A stretch of DNA of 64,000 nt. Origin: Rhodobacter sp. (GTDB taxonomy: Bacteria; Pseudomonadota; Alphaproteobacteria; Rhodobacterales; Rhodobacteraceae). The stretch lies in contig JAIYAE010000014.1 of assembly GCA_027489175.1 (NCBI GenBank), forward strand, positions 1-64,000. Direction: 5' to 3'. The position numbers and the translations under genes are program-made. The notes beneath the pieces were generated by a model. It saw nothing but the letters and a program-made list of their open reading frames with translations. It made no database searches and had not been told where the DNA came from. How positions within the stretch are numbered: the stretch's first letter is position 1; each line of letters opens with the position of its first letter. Shown here in pieces: positions 8,240 through 16,533 of the stretch.

Positions 8240-8294
8240 CCCCCTCGCCATGGGCGAGGGGGGCCTTCGGCAAGAGTGTTTGGCAAAAGAGCAA
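8240..8294 (+). repeat. Intergenic hairpin plus 21-nt motif, copy 1
   Basis: CCCCCTCGCC (8240-8249) pairs perfectly with GGCGAGGGGG (8253-8262) around ATG. It is followed at 8274-8294 by a 21-nt motif that matches 18 of 21 bases of the motif at 27220-27240, which also follows a hairpin. It lies between sseB-like and rplM and may terminate the former. No T-run follows the stem directly. Confidence 0.5.
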
Positions 8295-8454
8295 GGCGTT
8301 TTGTTGGGGTATATAGATACCGTTTCAGCAAGGCGTTGATTTACTGAGATTTTATGTTTGATGGTGGGCTTGACGTGGATAGGGGCTTCGGCGATAAGCC
8401 CCCATCCGAATTCGAGGGGTCACGGCCCCTTGCCATCTTTACGGGACACGTCCG

Positions 8455-8919
8455 ATGAAAACCTTCACCGCTACTCCGGCGGACATCGAGAAGAAGTGGA
8501 TCCTGATCGACGCCGAGGGCGTTGTTCTGGGCCGCCTTGCCACGATCGTCGCCAATATCCTGCGCGGCAAGAACAAGCCGACCTTCACCCCCCACATGGA
8601 CATGGGTGACAACGTCATCATCATCAACGCCGACAAGGTGCAGATGACCGGCAACAAGCGCAACGACAAGGTCTACTACTGGCACACCGGCCACCCGGGC
8701 GGCATCAAGCAGCGCACGGCCAAGCAGGTGCTGGAAGGCAACCACCCCGAGCGTGTGGTCGTCAAGGCCGTGGAGCGGATGATTACCCGCAACCGACTTG
8801 GCCGTGTGCAGATGACCAACCTGCGCGTCTATGCAGGGGCCGCCCATCCGCATGAAGCCCAGCAGCCGACCGTTCTGGACGTCAAGGTCCTGAACCCGAA
8901 GAACACCCGGAGCGCGTGA
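8455..8919 (+). CDS. rplM: 50S ribosomal protein L13
   Basis: The 154-aa L13 protein binds 23S rRNA early in large-subunit assembly. Recognisable blocks include [16 protein letters not shown] near 15-30, the DKVQMTGNK segment, and [14 protein letters not shown] near 122-135. It is followed within 3 bases by rpsI, the usual L13-S9 operon. The ATG follows a CGGGACACGTCCG stretch with no strong SD. The 248 bases before it hold only the hairpin repeat and presumably the promoter. Confidence 0.98.
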   Translation: MKTFTATPADIEKKWILIDAEGVVLGRLATIVANILRGKNKPTFTPHMDMGDNVIIINADKVQMTGNKRNDKVYYWHTGHPGGIKQRTAKQVLEGNHPERVVVKAVERMITRNRLGRVQMTNLRVYAGAAHPHEAQQPTVLDVKVLNPKNTRSA

Positions 8920-8921
8920 TC

Positions 8922-9404
8922 ATGGCCGATATCAAATCTCTCGATGACCTGAAGTCGGCTGTCGGTTCGGCGCCCGCTGCAGTGGAAGCCGCCCCGCGCG
9001 TCGCCGTGCGTGACAAGCTGGGCCGCTCATACGCGACCGGCAAGCGCAAGAACGCGGTGGCCCGGGTCTGGGTCAAGCCCGGTTCCGGCAAGGTTGTGGT
9101 CAACGGCAAGGAAATGGCGGTCTACTTCGCCCGTCCCGTGCTGCAGATGATCCTGAAGCAGCCGTTCACCGTGGCCAATGTCGAAGGCCAGTTCGACGTC
9201 TTCGCAACGGTTGCCGGTGGCGGGCTTTCGGGCCAGGCTGGCGCTGTCAAGCACGGCATCTCGAAGGCGTTGCAGCTGTATGAACCCTCGCTTCGCCCGG
9301 CGCTGAAGACCGCAGGCTTCCTGACCCGCGACAGCCGCGTGGTGGAACGCAAGAAGTACGGCAAGCCGAAGGCGCGGAAGAGCTTCCAGTTCTCCAAGCG
9401 CTGA
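8922..9404 (+). CDS. rpsI: 30S ribosomal protein S9
   Basis: The 160-aa S9 protein lies near the 30S head and its C-terminal tail reaches the P-site tRNA. It has an alphaproteobacterial N-terminal extension of about 30 residues, then [18 protein letters not shown] (36-53), and ends in the diagnostic FQFSKR. I chose the ATG at 8922 over the in-frame GTG at 8916, which overlaps rpl[11 protein letters not shown] is the usual N-terminus. It is co-transcribed with rplM and ends at a strong terminator. Confidence 0.97.
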   Translation: MADIKSLDDLKSAVGSAPAAVEAAPRVAVRDKLGRSYATGKRKNAVARVWVKPGSGKVVVNGKEMAVYFARPVLQMILKQPFTVANVEGQFDVFATVAGGGLSGQAGAVKHGISKALQLYEPSLRPALKTAGFLTRDSRVVERKKYGKPKARKSFQFSKR

Positions 9405-9422
9405 TCTGCCCCAGCTCTTTTC

Positions 9423-9451
9423 AAAGGCCCGCCCGGTTGGCGGGCCTTTTT
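9423..9451 (+). terminator. Rho-independent terminator of rplM-rpsI
   Basis: AAAGGCCCGCC (9423-9433) pairs with GGCGGGCCTTT (9439-9449) around CGGTT, and the stem runs into TTTTT. It lies 18 bases after the rpsI stop. Confidence 0.9.
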
Positions 9452-9482
9452 CATGCGCGACTGCAACACGAAGGACCGCCCC

Positions 9483-11369
9483 ATGCAGCCCCACACAGGC
9501 TATCGTGCCGAGATTGACGGGCTGCGGTCCATCGCGGTGCTGGCGATCCTTTTGCACCATGCGGGGGTGTCCGGATTGCCCGGCGGCTATCTGGGCGTCG
9601 ATGTCTTCTTTGTCATCAGCGGCTATGTCATCACCCGGCTGATCCGGGCCGAAATGGCGGCAGGAACGTTCAGCTTTGCCGGCTTTTACCGTCGGCGTGC
9701 GCGGCGCATCTTGCCGGCTTTGGCGGTCTTGCTTGTCGTCTGCGTGCCGCTGGGCTGGTTCCTTCTGTCACCGCGGCAGTTGCCTGAGTTTCTGCAGACC
9801 AGCATCGGCGCGGCGCTGATGGTGCCCAACATCGTGCTTTGGGGCCAGGCCGGATACTTCGCGCAAGATTCGGCCACGCGACCCTTGCTCCACCTTTGGA
9901 GCCTTGGCGTTGAGGAGCAGTTCTATCTGCTCTTTCCGCTTCTGATGTGGGCCCTCTGGCGCGGCGGGGTCAGTGACCGCGCCACCCGATGGGCGTTGCG
10001 CGGTATGGGGCTGGTCAGCCTGGGCATCGCTGCCTGGGCGGTGGTCGTGGCGCCAAGCGCGGGGTTCTTTCTGCTGCCGTCCCGCATCTGGGAGCTGACC
10101 ATGGGGGCGGGGGCGGCGCTGACCGTATGGTCTCCAGGTCTGCGAGCGCGGCAGGTCTGGTCTTTGGTCGGCATCGCCTTGATCGGCGTATCCTTCCTGA
10201 TTTACGGACCCAGAAGCCCGGGGCCGGCAACTCTGCCGCCGGTCCTTGGGACCGCCCTCTGCCTGATGGCGGCGCGCGGGGATACGTGGGTTGGGCGTGG
10301 GTTGGCGTGGCGGCCTTTGATCGCCGTGGGGCTGATCAGCTATGGCGCCTATCTGTGGCATTGGCCGCTTCTGGTCTTTGTGCGGATCACCCTGGCGGAT
10401 GATCCGGCATTGATCTGGCGGCTGGCCCTGATGGGGGCGGCGCTGGGCCTGGGCTGGGCCAGCTGGCGCTTTGTCGAACAGCCCTTCCGCCGCAGCGACC
10501 GCCCGCTTTGGCCATGGGCCGGGGCAGGGACCGGGCTTGCCGCAATGGTGGGCATCGCGGCCTTGGCCGGGGCCGCCCTTTGGGCCGATGCGCGCGGCTT
10601 GCGCCAAATGACATGGCCCGGTTTCCAGCCTGATGAGCTTGCCGCGCTGAATGCGCGCCGCGCTGTCCTGGTCCGCGATGGCATCTGCCATTTTCCCGAC
10701 AACACCATGGACGCCGATGAATTCCGTGCGGGCTGGAATTGCCTTGGCCAGCCGGTGGATGGGGCGACGCGCTGGCCGGTCGGGGTCTTCGGTGACAGCA
10801 TCGCCGCCGATCTGTCGATGATCCTGCGCGAGACGGGCCGCAGCCCGATGCAGATGTCGGGCTGGGGATGTTCGATCATCCCGTCGCGCATGCGGCCCGA
10901 ATGCCGCGACATGGCCGAGGACTTCATCAAGGCGGCCCAAGGCGAAGGGATCAAGGTCGTGATGCTGGCAAACCTCTGGCAGCCGGGGGAATTGCAAGAA
11001 GCCTCGCTCAAGGAACTGGTCACCTTCTGGTCGGGTCATTTTGAGAAGGTGGTGCTGATCGGCCCCCTGCCGGACTTTCCCAAACTGGACGAACGCATTC
11101 TGCGACTGGACAAGGCCACCTTGGCCGCCTTGGAGCCGTCGTTCGACGCCAGCCAGCGGTTTCTGACGTTGATGGCAGCGATCGACGCCGGGACTGTGAC
11201 GGTCATCGACCCGGTGCCGTTCTACTGTGCGGATCGTCCCGGTTGCAGCGTGCTGAGCGATGGCGTGCCCCTGTCGACCGACGCTTGGGGGCATGTCAGC
11301 CCGCATGGCGCGGCGATCTATGCCCGCGGGTTGGAAGCCTCTGGGGCGCTGCAGAAGATTTTCCCGTGA
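9483..11369 (+). CDS. OafA/YrhL-type acyltransferase with SGNH domain
   Basis: A 628-aa two-domain membrane enzyme that O-acylates surface glycans. The N-terminal acyltransferase-3 domain (about 1-350) starts with YRAEIDGLRSIAVLAILLHH, contains YLGVDVFFVISGY and FYRRRARRILPA, and has about ten helices. The C-terminal SGNH-hydrolase-like domain (about 390-628) has GVFGDSIAADL, with the catalytic Ser in GDS, and the Asp-His block TDAWGHVSPHG. This architecture typically acetylates O-antigen or exopolysaccharide. The ATG at 9483 is preceded by GAAGGA at a 7-base spacing, which decides it over an upstream in-frame ATG at 9453. It is probably monocistronic. Confidence 0.9.
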   Translation: MQPHTGYRAEIDGLRSIAVLAILLHHAGVSGLPGGYLGVDVFFVISGYVITRLIRAEMAAGTFSFAGFYRRRARRILPALAVLLVVCVPLGWFLLSPRQLPEFLQTSIGAALMVPNIVLWGQAGYFAQDSATRPLLHLWSLGVEEQFYLLFPLLMWALWRGGVSDRATRWALRGMGLVSLGIAAWAVVVAPSAGFFLLPSRIWELTMGAGAALTVWSPGLRARQVWSLVGIALIGVSFLIYGPRSPGPATLPPVLGTALCLMAARGDTWVGRGLAWRPLIAVGLISYGAYLWHWPLLVFVRITLADDPALIWRLALMGAALGLGWASWRFVEQPFRRSDRPLWPWAGAGTGLAAMVGIAALAGAALWADARGLRQMTWPGFQPDELAALNARRAVLVRDGICHFPDNTMDADEFRAGWNCLGQPVDGATRWPVGVFGDSIAADLSMILRETGRSPMQMSGWGCSIIPSRMRPECRDMAEDFIKAAQGEGIKVVMLANLWQPGELQEASLKELVTFWSGHFEKVVLIGPLPDFPKLDERILRLDKATLAALEPSFDASQRFLTLMAAIDAGTVTVIDPVPFYCADRPGCSVLSDGVPLSTDAWGHVSPHGAAIYARGLEASGALQKIFP

Positions 11370-11385
11370 TGACTGCTGAGCCTTG

Positions 11386-11411
11386 AAAAAAAAGGCCGGG
11401 AAATCCCGGCC
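11386..11411 (-). terminator. Terminator of the DUF1127 gene
   Basis: On the minus strand a GGCCGGGA/TCCCGGCC stem (11394-11401 with 11404-11411) is followed by eight T (plus-strand A at 11386-11393). It may also end the convergent acyltransferase transcript. Confidence 0.85.
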
Positions 11412-11441
11412 AAGTCAGGGGTAAGGGTCAAGCTGTCGCGG

Positions 11442-11642
11442 TCAGGGCTGCCAAAAGGGTTTGGCGGCTTCGGCCTTGGCGTCTTCCGGGTCAATCCCGA
11501 TGTCGCGCAGAAGGTGGCTGTCCAGCCGGGCCAGCAGCGCGCGATCACGGCGGCGGGCAAGGACGGCAGAAAGGGCTGCAAAAAGGCGCGCCACCGGGTT
11601 TTCGATGCGGCGCAGGGGAAGGGTTTTGGTTTGAAGGGGCAT
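11442..11642 (-). CDS. DUF1127 small protein
   Basis: A 66-aa basic protein ending in the DUF1127 signature LLARLDSHLLRDIGIDPEDA (about residues 37-56). Small DUF1127 proteins in alphaproteobacteria have been linked to RNA binding and to phosphate or stress responses; the role here is inferred only from family. The ATG at 11642 follows a perfect GAGGAGG at a 5-base spacing, so I reject the longer frame from 11678. It is divergent from the MocR gene, and the 70-base gap holds a palindrome that could control both. Confidence 0.88.
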   Translation of the reverse strand: MPLQTKTLPLRRIENPVARLFAALSAVLARRRDRALLARLDSHLLRDIGIDPEDAKAEAAKPFWQP

Positions 11643-11658
11643 GTCACCCTCCTCTGAT

Positions 11659-11672
11659 TTGTATTGATACAA
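11659..11672. promoter_or_regulatory. Candidate operator in the DUF1127/MocR promoter
   Basis: TTGTAT-TG-ATACAA is a perfect inverted repeat in the divergent promoter region. Its right half, TGATACAA (11665-11672), recurs as a direct repeat at 11739-11746, just inside the MocR coding region. MocR regulators such as GabR and PdxR bind direct repeats near their own promoters, so autoregulation is plausible but untested. Confidence 0.45.
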
Positions 11673-11712
11673 TAGCACGTTTATCGTAGAAACAATCTAA
11701 CAGAGCCGTGCA

Positions 11713-13137
11713 ATGAGTCGCCAGAGGATTATTGTGACTGATACAACTTGGGCCCCTGATCTGACTCAATTCCCCGGGCCAAAGTATCTTGGCCTGTCGC
11801 GCGCCCTGCGGGAGGCGATCAGAAGCGGTGATCTTCCGGCCAATTCGCAATTGCCGACGGTGCGGGACCTGGCCTGGCGGCTGCATCTGACGCCCGGAAC
11901 CGTGGCGCGGGCCTATCAACTGGCCACGCAAGAGGGGCTTTTGGCAGCGACGGTGGGACGCGGTACCTTTGTTGCGGCACAAACGCCGCGCCTTGGGCCA
12001 ACGCAGGCATTGTACACCGAGCGTGTCACCGGCGGCGCCACTGGACTGGTGGACTTGCGCCCGCCTCTGGTGCCCGAAGTGGGACAAACGCAGGCGTTCC
12101 GGGCGGCCTTGCTGGAGATGGCAGGGCAGACCGACACAGGATGGCTCGACTATACCAGCCAGATGGGCGAGGCGCGCTTGCGCGCCGAAATCGTGGCCTG
12201 GATGGGCGACCGTATCCTTGGCCCGATTGGCCCCGAGGATGTGGCGCTGACCCATGGCGGGCAGAACGCCATTTCGCTGATCTTCGACTGCTGTCTGCGC
12301 GGCGAACGCCCGGTGGTGCTGATCGAGGAACTAGCTTATCCCGGGTTCCGCTATGCCGCCCGCGCGGCCCGGGCCGAAGTGGTGCCGGTTGAGATTGACG
12401 ATCAGGGGATCGTGCCCGCGGCACTTGAGGCCGCGTGCCGGCGGCACGGCGCGCAGGTCCTGTGCCTGACGACCGAGGCACAGAACCCCACGACCGGGCG
12501 GATGCCGGTCAAGCGGCGGCAGGAGATTGCCGAGATCGCCCGCCGCTATGACCTGCAGGTGCTGGAGGATGACTGCTATTCGGTGGCCGAAACCGACATC
12601 CCCAGCTTGCGGGCGCTGGCGCCGGAACGGGTCTGGCTGGTCGGGTCGGTGTCAAAGACGATCTCTGCCGCCTTGCGCTTTGGCTATGTGATTTGCCCGG
12701 CGGGCATGGGTGAGGCCGGGCGTCTGACGGCGCAGCACGGCTTTTTTGCCCTGTCGCGGCCGGTGGCGGACCTGATGCTGCATCTTTTCCGGTCAGGTGC
12801 TGCGGCGGCGATCAAGGCGCGGGTGCAGGCGGAATTTGCCGCTCGCCAGCAGATCCTGGTCAACATCCTTGGCGCCTATGATCTGGGCTGGCAACCCGGC
12901 GTGCCCTTTGTCTGGCTGCGGATGCCCATGGGGTGGCGCGCCTCGACCTTCGTGCGGATGGCCGAGGCGCGGGGGGTTCTGGTCCGGTCGGCGGATGAAT
13001 ATGCGCTGGTCCACGGCCGCGCGCCGAATGCGGTGCGGATCGCGATTGCCGGCAACCTGCCGCGTTCGGGCTTTGAAGCGGCAATGCAGGTGCTGGCGGA
13101 CCTTCTGGCACGCCCGCCATCCGACCTTTCGGTCTAG
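11713..13137 (+). CDS. MocR/GntR-family regulator with aminotransferase-like domain
   Basis: A 474-aa fusion of a GntR winged helix (about 18-85; PTVRDLAWRLHLTPGTVARAY) and a class I aminotransferase-like domain (about 110-470). The PLP lysine is Lys315 in GSVSKT, and the phosphate/ring contacts THGGQNAIS and EDDCYS are present. MocR proteins use PLP to sense amino acids, GABA, taurine or vitamer status, and many control a neighbouring divergent gene. The only divergent neighbour here is DUF1127, so the target is unclear; PdxR-, TauR- or GabR-like roles cannot be separated by sequence alone. The start ATG has a weak SD. Confidence 0.9.
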   Translation: MSRQRIIVTDTTWAPDLTQFPGPKYLGLSRALREAIRSGDLPANSQLPTVRDLAWRLHLTPGTVARAYQLATQEGLLAATVGRGTFVAAQTPRLGPTQALYTERVTGGATGLVDLRPPLVPEVGQTQAFRAALLEMAGQTDTGWLDYTSQMGEARLRAEIVAWMGDRILGPIGPEDVALTHGGQNAISLIFDCCLRGERPVVLIEELAYPGFRYAARAARAEVVPVEIDDQGIVPAALEAACRRHGAQVLCLTTEAQNPTTGRMPVKRRQEIAEIARRYDLQVLEDDCYSVAETDIPSLRALAPERVWLVGSVSKTISAALRFGYVICPAGMGEAGRLTAQHGFFALSRPVADLMLHLFRSGAAAAIKARVQAEFAARQQILVNILGAYDLGWQPGVPFVWLRMPMGWRASTFVRMAEARGVLVRSADEYALVHGRAPNAVRIAIAGNLPRSGFEAAMQVLADLLARPPSDLSV

Positions 13138-13263
13138 GGGGGAATTCCGCACCTGTTGCAAATGGGACTCGATCACGCGGATTTGCCTGACAGGGCGATT
13201 GACCGAAGGGCCTGACCTAGCGGAAGATTCCACCCAGAGCAGAAAAACAAGAGAGCCCGAAAA

Positions 13264-13524
13264 ATGGGACTGCAATCTACCTTTCACGCGCCGCATGGCG
13301 GCGCGGATTTTCTTGGTTGGCGCAAGACGCGGACCGGAAACACCGAAATCGTCTATGACGATGGCGTGACGCGGCGGATGATCTGGCGCGTGGCCACCGA
13401 TGATCCGTCCGAGGCCCGCATCTCGGAAGCGCTGCGCGTGGCCGTGGGGTCCTTGCGCGTGGTGCCGACCCTGTATGACGAGTTGAAAAAGCGGGCAATC
13501 GCCATTGAGCGTATCGGCGGATAG
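13264..13524 (+). CDS. Small hypothetical protein
   Basis: An 86-aa soluble protein with no signal peptide or membrane segment. Visible segments are a Gly/His-rich start (HAPHGGADFLGW), a central basic stretch (GVTRRMIWRVA), and a helical C-terminal half (ISEALRVAVGSLRVVPTLYD). An AAGAGAG lies upstream of the ATG. I do not recognise the family. It stands alone between the MocR gene and the pot operon. A short C/G hairpin followed by TTGCTTTT at about 13555-13575 may end it. Confidence 0.6.
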   Translation: MGLQSTFHAPHGGADFLGWRKTRTGNTEIVYDDGVTRRMIWRVATDDPSEARISEALRVAVGSLRVVPTLYDELKKRAIAIERIGG

Positions 13525-13700
13525 GGCAGGTGGCTGGGTGATGTGCCCCGCCACCCCCGCTTCGGGGTTGCTTTTCGCTGCCGATGATGCCCCTCTTGCC
13601 TAACGGCGCTGAACCCGGCTAGTTTTGATCAAACGTCAGAACGGGTGCCGCGCCGAAAGTCCCGGAACAGGGACGGGGCCGCAGGGGTGTAGGGGAAACG

Positions 13701-14570
13701 ATGGCACAAATTCCGAGTGCGGAGGCGCGGGCCGGTCTCAAGCTGATCAGTCCGACCGCAATCTACGTGATCCTGCTGCTGGCCGTGCCGCTGGCGACCG
13801 TGCTGATCTATTCCGTCCTGACCGGATCGCGGGGCAGCGTGTTGCTTCCCATCACCGGCGAAAACTACGCCGAACTCTGGTCGCGCCCCGTCTACGGCTA
13901 CATCATGCTGAAATCGCTGCTGGTGGCGCTGACCGTGACCTTCATCACGGTGATGCTGGCCTATCCGGTGGCCTATTTCGTCAGCTTTCACGTCAAGCCG
14001 GAACGCAAAAGCCTGTGGCTGTTCCTGATCACCATTCCGTTCTGGACCAGCTACATCATCCGCGTCAGCCTGTGGTTCGTGATCCTTGGCTATGACGGGG
14101 TGGTGGACAGCACGCTGATGTCGCTTGGCTTCATGGACACGCAGCTGAACATCGCCAGCTATTCGATCCTGTCGATCATCATCGTTCTGGCCCATGCCTA
14201 TGCGCCTTTCGCGGTGCTGCCGATCTTTGTCAGCCTGGAAAAGGTGGACCGCAGCCTGCTTGAGGCCGGTCAGGACCTTGGCGAAAGCCGCTGGAGCACG
14301 TTTCTGCGGGTCACCTTGCCCCTGTCGATGCCCGGCGTCATCGCGGCGGCGTTGATCGTCTTCATCCCCACGGTGGGCGACTATGTGACGCCGGAGCTCG
14401 TCGGTGACGGGAAAGAGCCCATGATCGCCAACCTGATCGAGACCCAGCTTCTGAAACTGGCCAACTTCGCCCAAGGCTCGGCCTTTGCGGTGGCCTCGAT
14501 GTTGATGGTGGGGATCGTCAGCGTGGTCTTTGTCCTGCTCAACCGGCGTTTCATCGGGGGGCAGAAATGA
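13701..14570 (+). CDS. potB: Spermidine/putrescine-type ABC importer permease (PotB)
   Basis: A 289-aa inner-membrane permease with six predicted helices. The cytoplasmic EAA loop that docks with the ATPase reads EAGQDLGESRWSTFLRVTLP near 194-213. The LFVILGYDGVVDSTLM and FIPTVGDYVTPELVG blocks are typical of PotB/PotH subunits. It is the first gene of a three-gene operon; the stop overlaps potC by 4 bases. No periplasmic binding protein is encoded next to it, so the transported polyamine or related cation cannot be fixed. Confidence 0.9.
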   Translation: MAQIPSAEARAGLKLISPTAIYVILLLAVPLATVLIYSVLTGSRGSVLLPITGENYAELWSRPVYGYIMLKSLLVALTVTFITVMLAYPVAYFVSFHVKPERKSLWLFLITIPFWTSYIIRVSLWFVILGYDGVVDSTLMSLGFMDTQLNIASYSILSIIIVLAHAYAPFAVLPIFVSLEKVDRSLLEAGQDLGESRWSTFLRVTLPLSMPGVIAAALIVFIPTVGDYVTPELVGDGKEPMIANLIETQLLKLANFAQGSAFAVASMLMVGIVSVVFVLLNRRFIGGQK

Positions 14571-15376
14571 AGAACGCACCCTTCCTGCGCAGCTACACGC
14601 TGTTTTACCTGCTGTTCCTCTACGGCCCGATCCTCTTGCTGCCGATCTTTGCCTTCAATGACAGCCGGGTCGTCGCTTTCCCGCTGCAAGGCTTTACCAC
14701 CCAGTGGTTTGCCGAGATGGCTGCCGATCAGAACCTGCGCAATGCGGCGAAGAACAGCCTGATCATCGCGCTGTCGGTCGCCTCGATTTCCACCATCCTG
14801 GGGATCTTCGCCGCCCGCGCATCGGTCCGCTACCGGTTCCCGGGCAAGGGGCCGATCCTGGGCATGGTCATGCTGCCCTTGGTCCTGCCCGAAATGATCG
14901 TCGCGATGGCGCTTTTGGTCGTGCTCTTGTCGATCGGCATTCCCTTGTCCCTGTTCACCGTCATCCTCGGGCAGGTGCTGATCTGCACGCCTTTCGCGGT
15001 GGCGATCCTGACCTCGGCCTTCCAGTCGCTGGACCGGTCGCTGGAAGAGGCGGCGCTCGATCTGGGGGAAACTCCGCTGTCGACCTTCCGGCTGATCGTT
15101 CTGCCCCTGGTGATGCCGGGGATCATGGCCAGCTTCCTGATCTGCTTCACCATCTCGTTCGACGAATTCATCATCGCGAACTTCCTGGGGTCGGGCCAGC
15201 CGATCCTGTCGGTCTATATCTTCGGCCAGTTCCGTTTCCCCGCCAAAGTGCCATCCATGCTGGCGTTGGGGACGGTGCTGGTCCTGTTCTCGATCATCCT
15301 GCTTGGCTTTGCCGAGTACATGCGCCGCCGTGGCATCGCCAAGGCGGGTGGCAAAGATTCCGGAGGCTTCCTGTGA
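14567..15376 (+). CDS. potC: Spermidine/putrescine-type ABC importer permease (PotC)
   Basis: The 269-aa partner permease with six helices. Its EAA loop is EEAALDLGETPLSTFRLIV near 161-179, and SFDEFIIANFLGSG near 199 is the usual PotC/PotI block. The ATG lies in the ATGA overlap with potB. The end overlaps potA by GTGA, so the whole operon is translationally coupled. Confidence 0.9.
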   Translation: MKNAPFLRSYTLFYLLFLYGPILLLPIFAFNDSRVVAFPLQGFTTQWFAEMAADQNLRNAAKNSLIIALSVASISTILGIFAARASVRYRFPGKGPILGMVMLPLVLPEMIVAMALLVVLLSIGIPLSLFTVILGQVLICTPFAVAILTSAFQSLDRSLEEAALDLGETPLSTFRLIVLPLVMPGIMASFLICFTISFDEFIIANFLGSGQPILSVYIFGQFRFPAKVPSMLALGTVLVLFSIILLGFAEYMRRRGIAKAGGKDSGGFL

Positions 15377-16473
15377 CCGCAAGCGACGACCGCCCAACGA
15401 TGATCGAATTCAAGGACGTCCATAAGTATTATGGCGACTATCATGCCCTCCGCGGCATCAACGGCACGATCAAGGCGGGGGAGTTCTTCTCGCTCCTTGG
15501 TCCATCGGGCTGTGGCAAGACCACGCTTCTGCGCACCATTGCGGGGTTTGAGGATATCTCCTCGGGCGTGGTGATGATCGACGGCAAGTCGATGGCCGGG
15601 GTGCCGGCGAACGTGCGGCCGACGAACATGGTGTTCCAAAGCTACGCGATCTTCCCGCATATGAGTGTCGCGGAAAATGTGGGCTTTGGTCTGCGCAAGG
15701 ACCCGCGGTCGGCATCCGAAAAGGCCAAGGCCGTGGCCGAGGCGCTGGAGATGGTGGGCTTGAAAGGCTATGGCGCGCGGGCGGCCCATGCGCTGTCCGG
15801 CGGGCAACGGCAGCGGGTGGCTTTGGCGCGGGCGTTGATCCTGAAGCCGAAGGTGCTCTTGCTCGACGAACCCCTCAGCGCCCTCGACAAGAAGATGCGC
15901 GAGCATATGCAGGTCGAACTGATCAAGCTGCAGCGTCAGGTCGGCATCACCTTCATTCTGGTGACCCACGACCAGGAAGAAGCGCTGGTTATGTCCGACC
16001 GTATCGCCGTGATGTTCGAAGGCGAAATTGCGCAGCTCGCCGACCCCGAAACGCTGTATCGCCGCCCGGCGACCAAGAAGGTCGCGGATTTCATCGGCAC
16101 GATGAACTTCATCCCGGCGACGATCCTGTCCGAAGCCGGCGACAAGGTTGAGATCGAGGCGAAAGGTCTGGGCCGCGTGGCGATCGACATCGCACAAGCC
16201 CCGGCGGCATCGGGGGAATCCCCCGTGGTCGGCCTGCGGCCCGAGACGCTGACGCTTCTCTACGATGACCAGAAAGCCAGTGAGCGTGAGACGGATGGCG
16301 TGATCGACGAGGTGATCTACTTCGGCGACATGACCTATTACGACGTCTATCTGGGTGGCACGGATGTCGAAGTGCGCCTGTCGATGCGCAACGTCCCCGG
16401 TCGCCCGGTCCTCGACGTGGGCACCAAGGTCCGCGTCGCCTGGAGCCCAAGCGCGCTGGTTCTGTTCCGCTGA
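15373..16473 (+). CDS. potA: Spermidine/putrescine-type ABC importer ATPase (PotA)
   Basis: The 366-aa ATPase that powers the PotBC permease pair. Walker A GPSGCGKTT, signature LSGGQRQRVALARAL, Walker B LLLDEPLSALD and H-loop VTHDQEEAL are intact. The C-terminal part (about 250-366) is a TOBE-type domain. The GTG start overlaps the potC stop (GTGA) and has GGAGG six bases upstream, so I prefer it to the ATG at 15400. The same frame is open much further upstream but only as an antisense-quality shadow of potC. The operon ends at twin palindromes. Confidence 0.93.
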   Translation: MTASDDRPTMIEFKDVHKYYGDYHALRGINGTIKAGEFFSLLGPSGCGKTTLLRTIAGFEDISSGVVMIDGKSMAGVPANVRPTNMVFQSYAIFPHMSVAENVGFGLRKDPRSASEKAKAVAEALEMVGLKGYGARAAHALSGGQRQRVALARALILKPKVLLLDEPLSALDKKMREHMQVELIKLQRQVGITFILVTHDQEEALVMSDRIAVMFEGEIAQLADPETLYRRPATKKVADFIGTMNFIPATILSEAGDKVEIEAKGLGRVAIDIAQAPAASGESPVVGLRPETLTLLYDDQKASERETDGVIDEVIYFGDMTYYDVYLGGTDVEVRLSMRNVPGRPVLDVGTKVRVAWSPSALVLFR

Positions 16474-16477
16474 ACGC

Positions 16478-16523
16478 CTGATTTTCGTAGAAAATCAGTG
16501 CACGAGTTTTCTGCGAAAACTCG
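16478..16523. repeat. Twin 9-3-9 palindromes between convergent potA and tetR
   Basis: CTGATTTTC-GTA-GAAAATCAG (16478-16498) and CGAGTTTTC-TGC-GAAAACTCG (16503-16523) are two perfect 9-bp stems with 3-base loops, four bases apart. A near-identical pair occurs after hflX at 51314-51372. They may act as a bidirectional terminator, but the shared sequence suggests a dispersed repeat family. Confidence 0.75.
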
Positions 16524-16533
16524 GGCTCTGTGT

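Noticed and set aside
9768..11306. 512-codon minus-strand open frame opposite the acyltransferase
   Set aside because: Gln/Arg/Pro-rich shadow with no start signal; the sense strand has all family motifs.
14704..15372. Open frame upstream of and in frame with potA
   Set aside because: It lies entirely inside potC in another frame, and the GTG at 15373 has a perfect SD.
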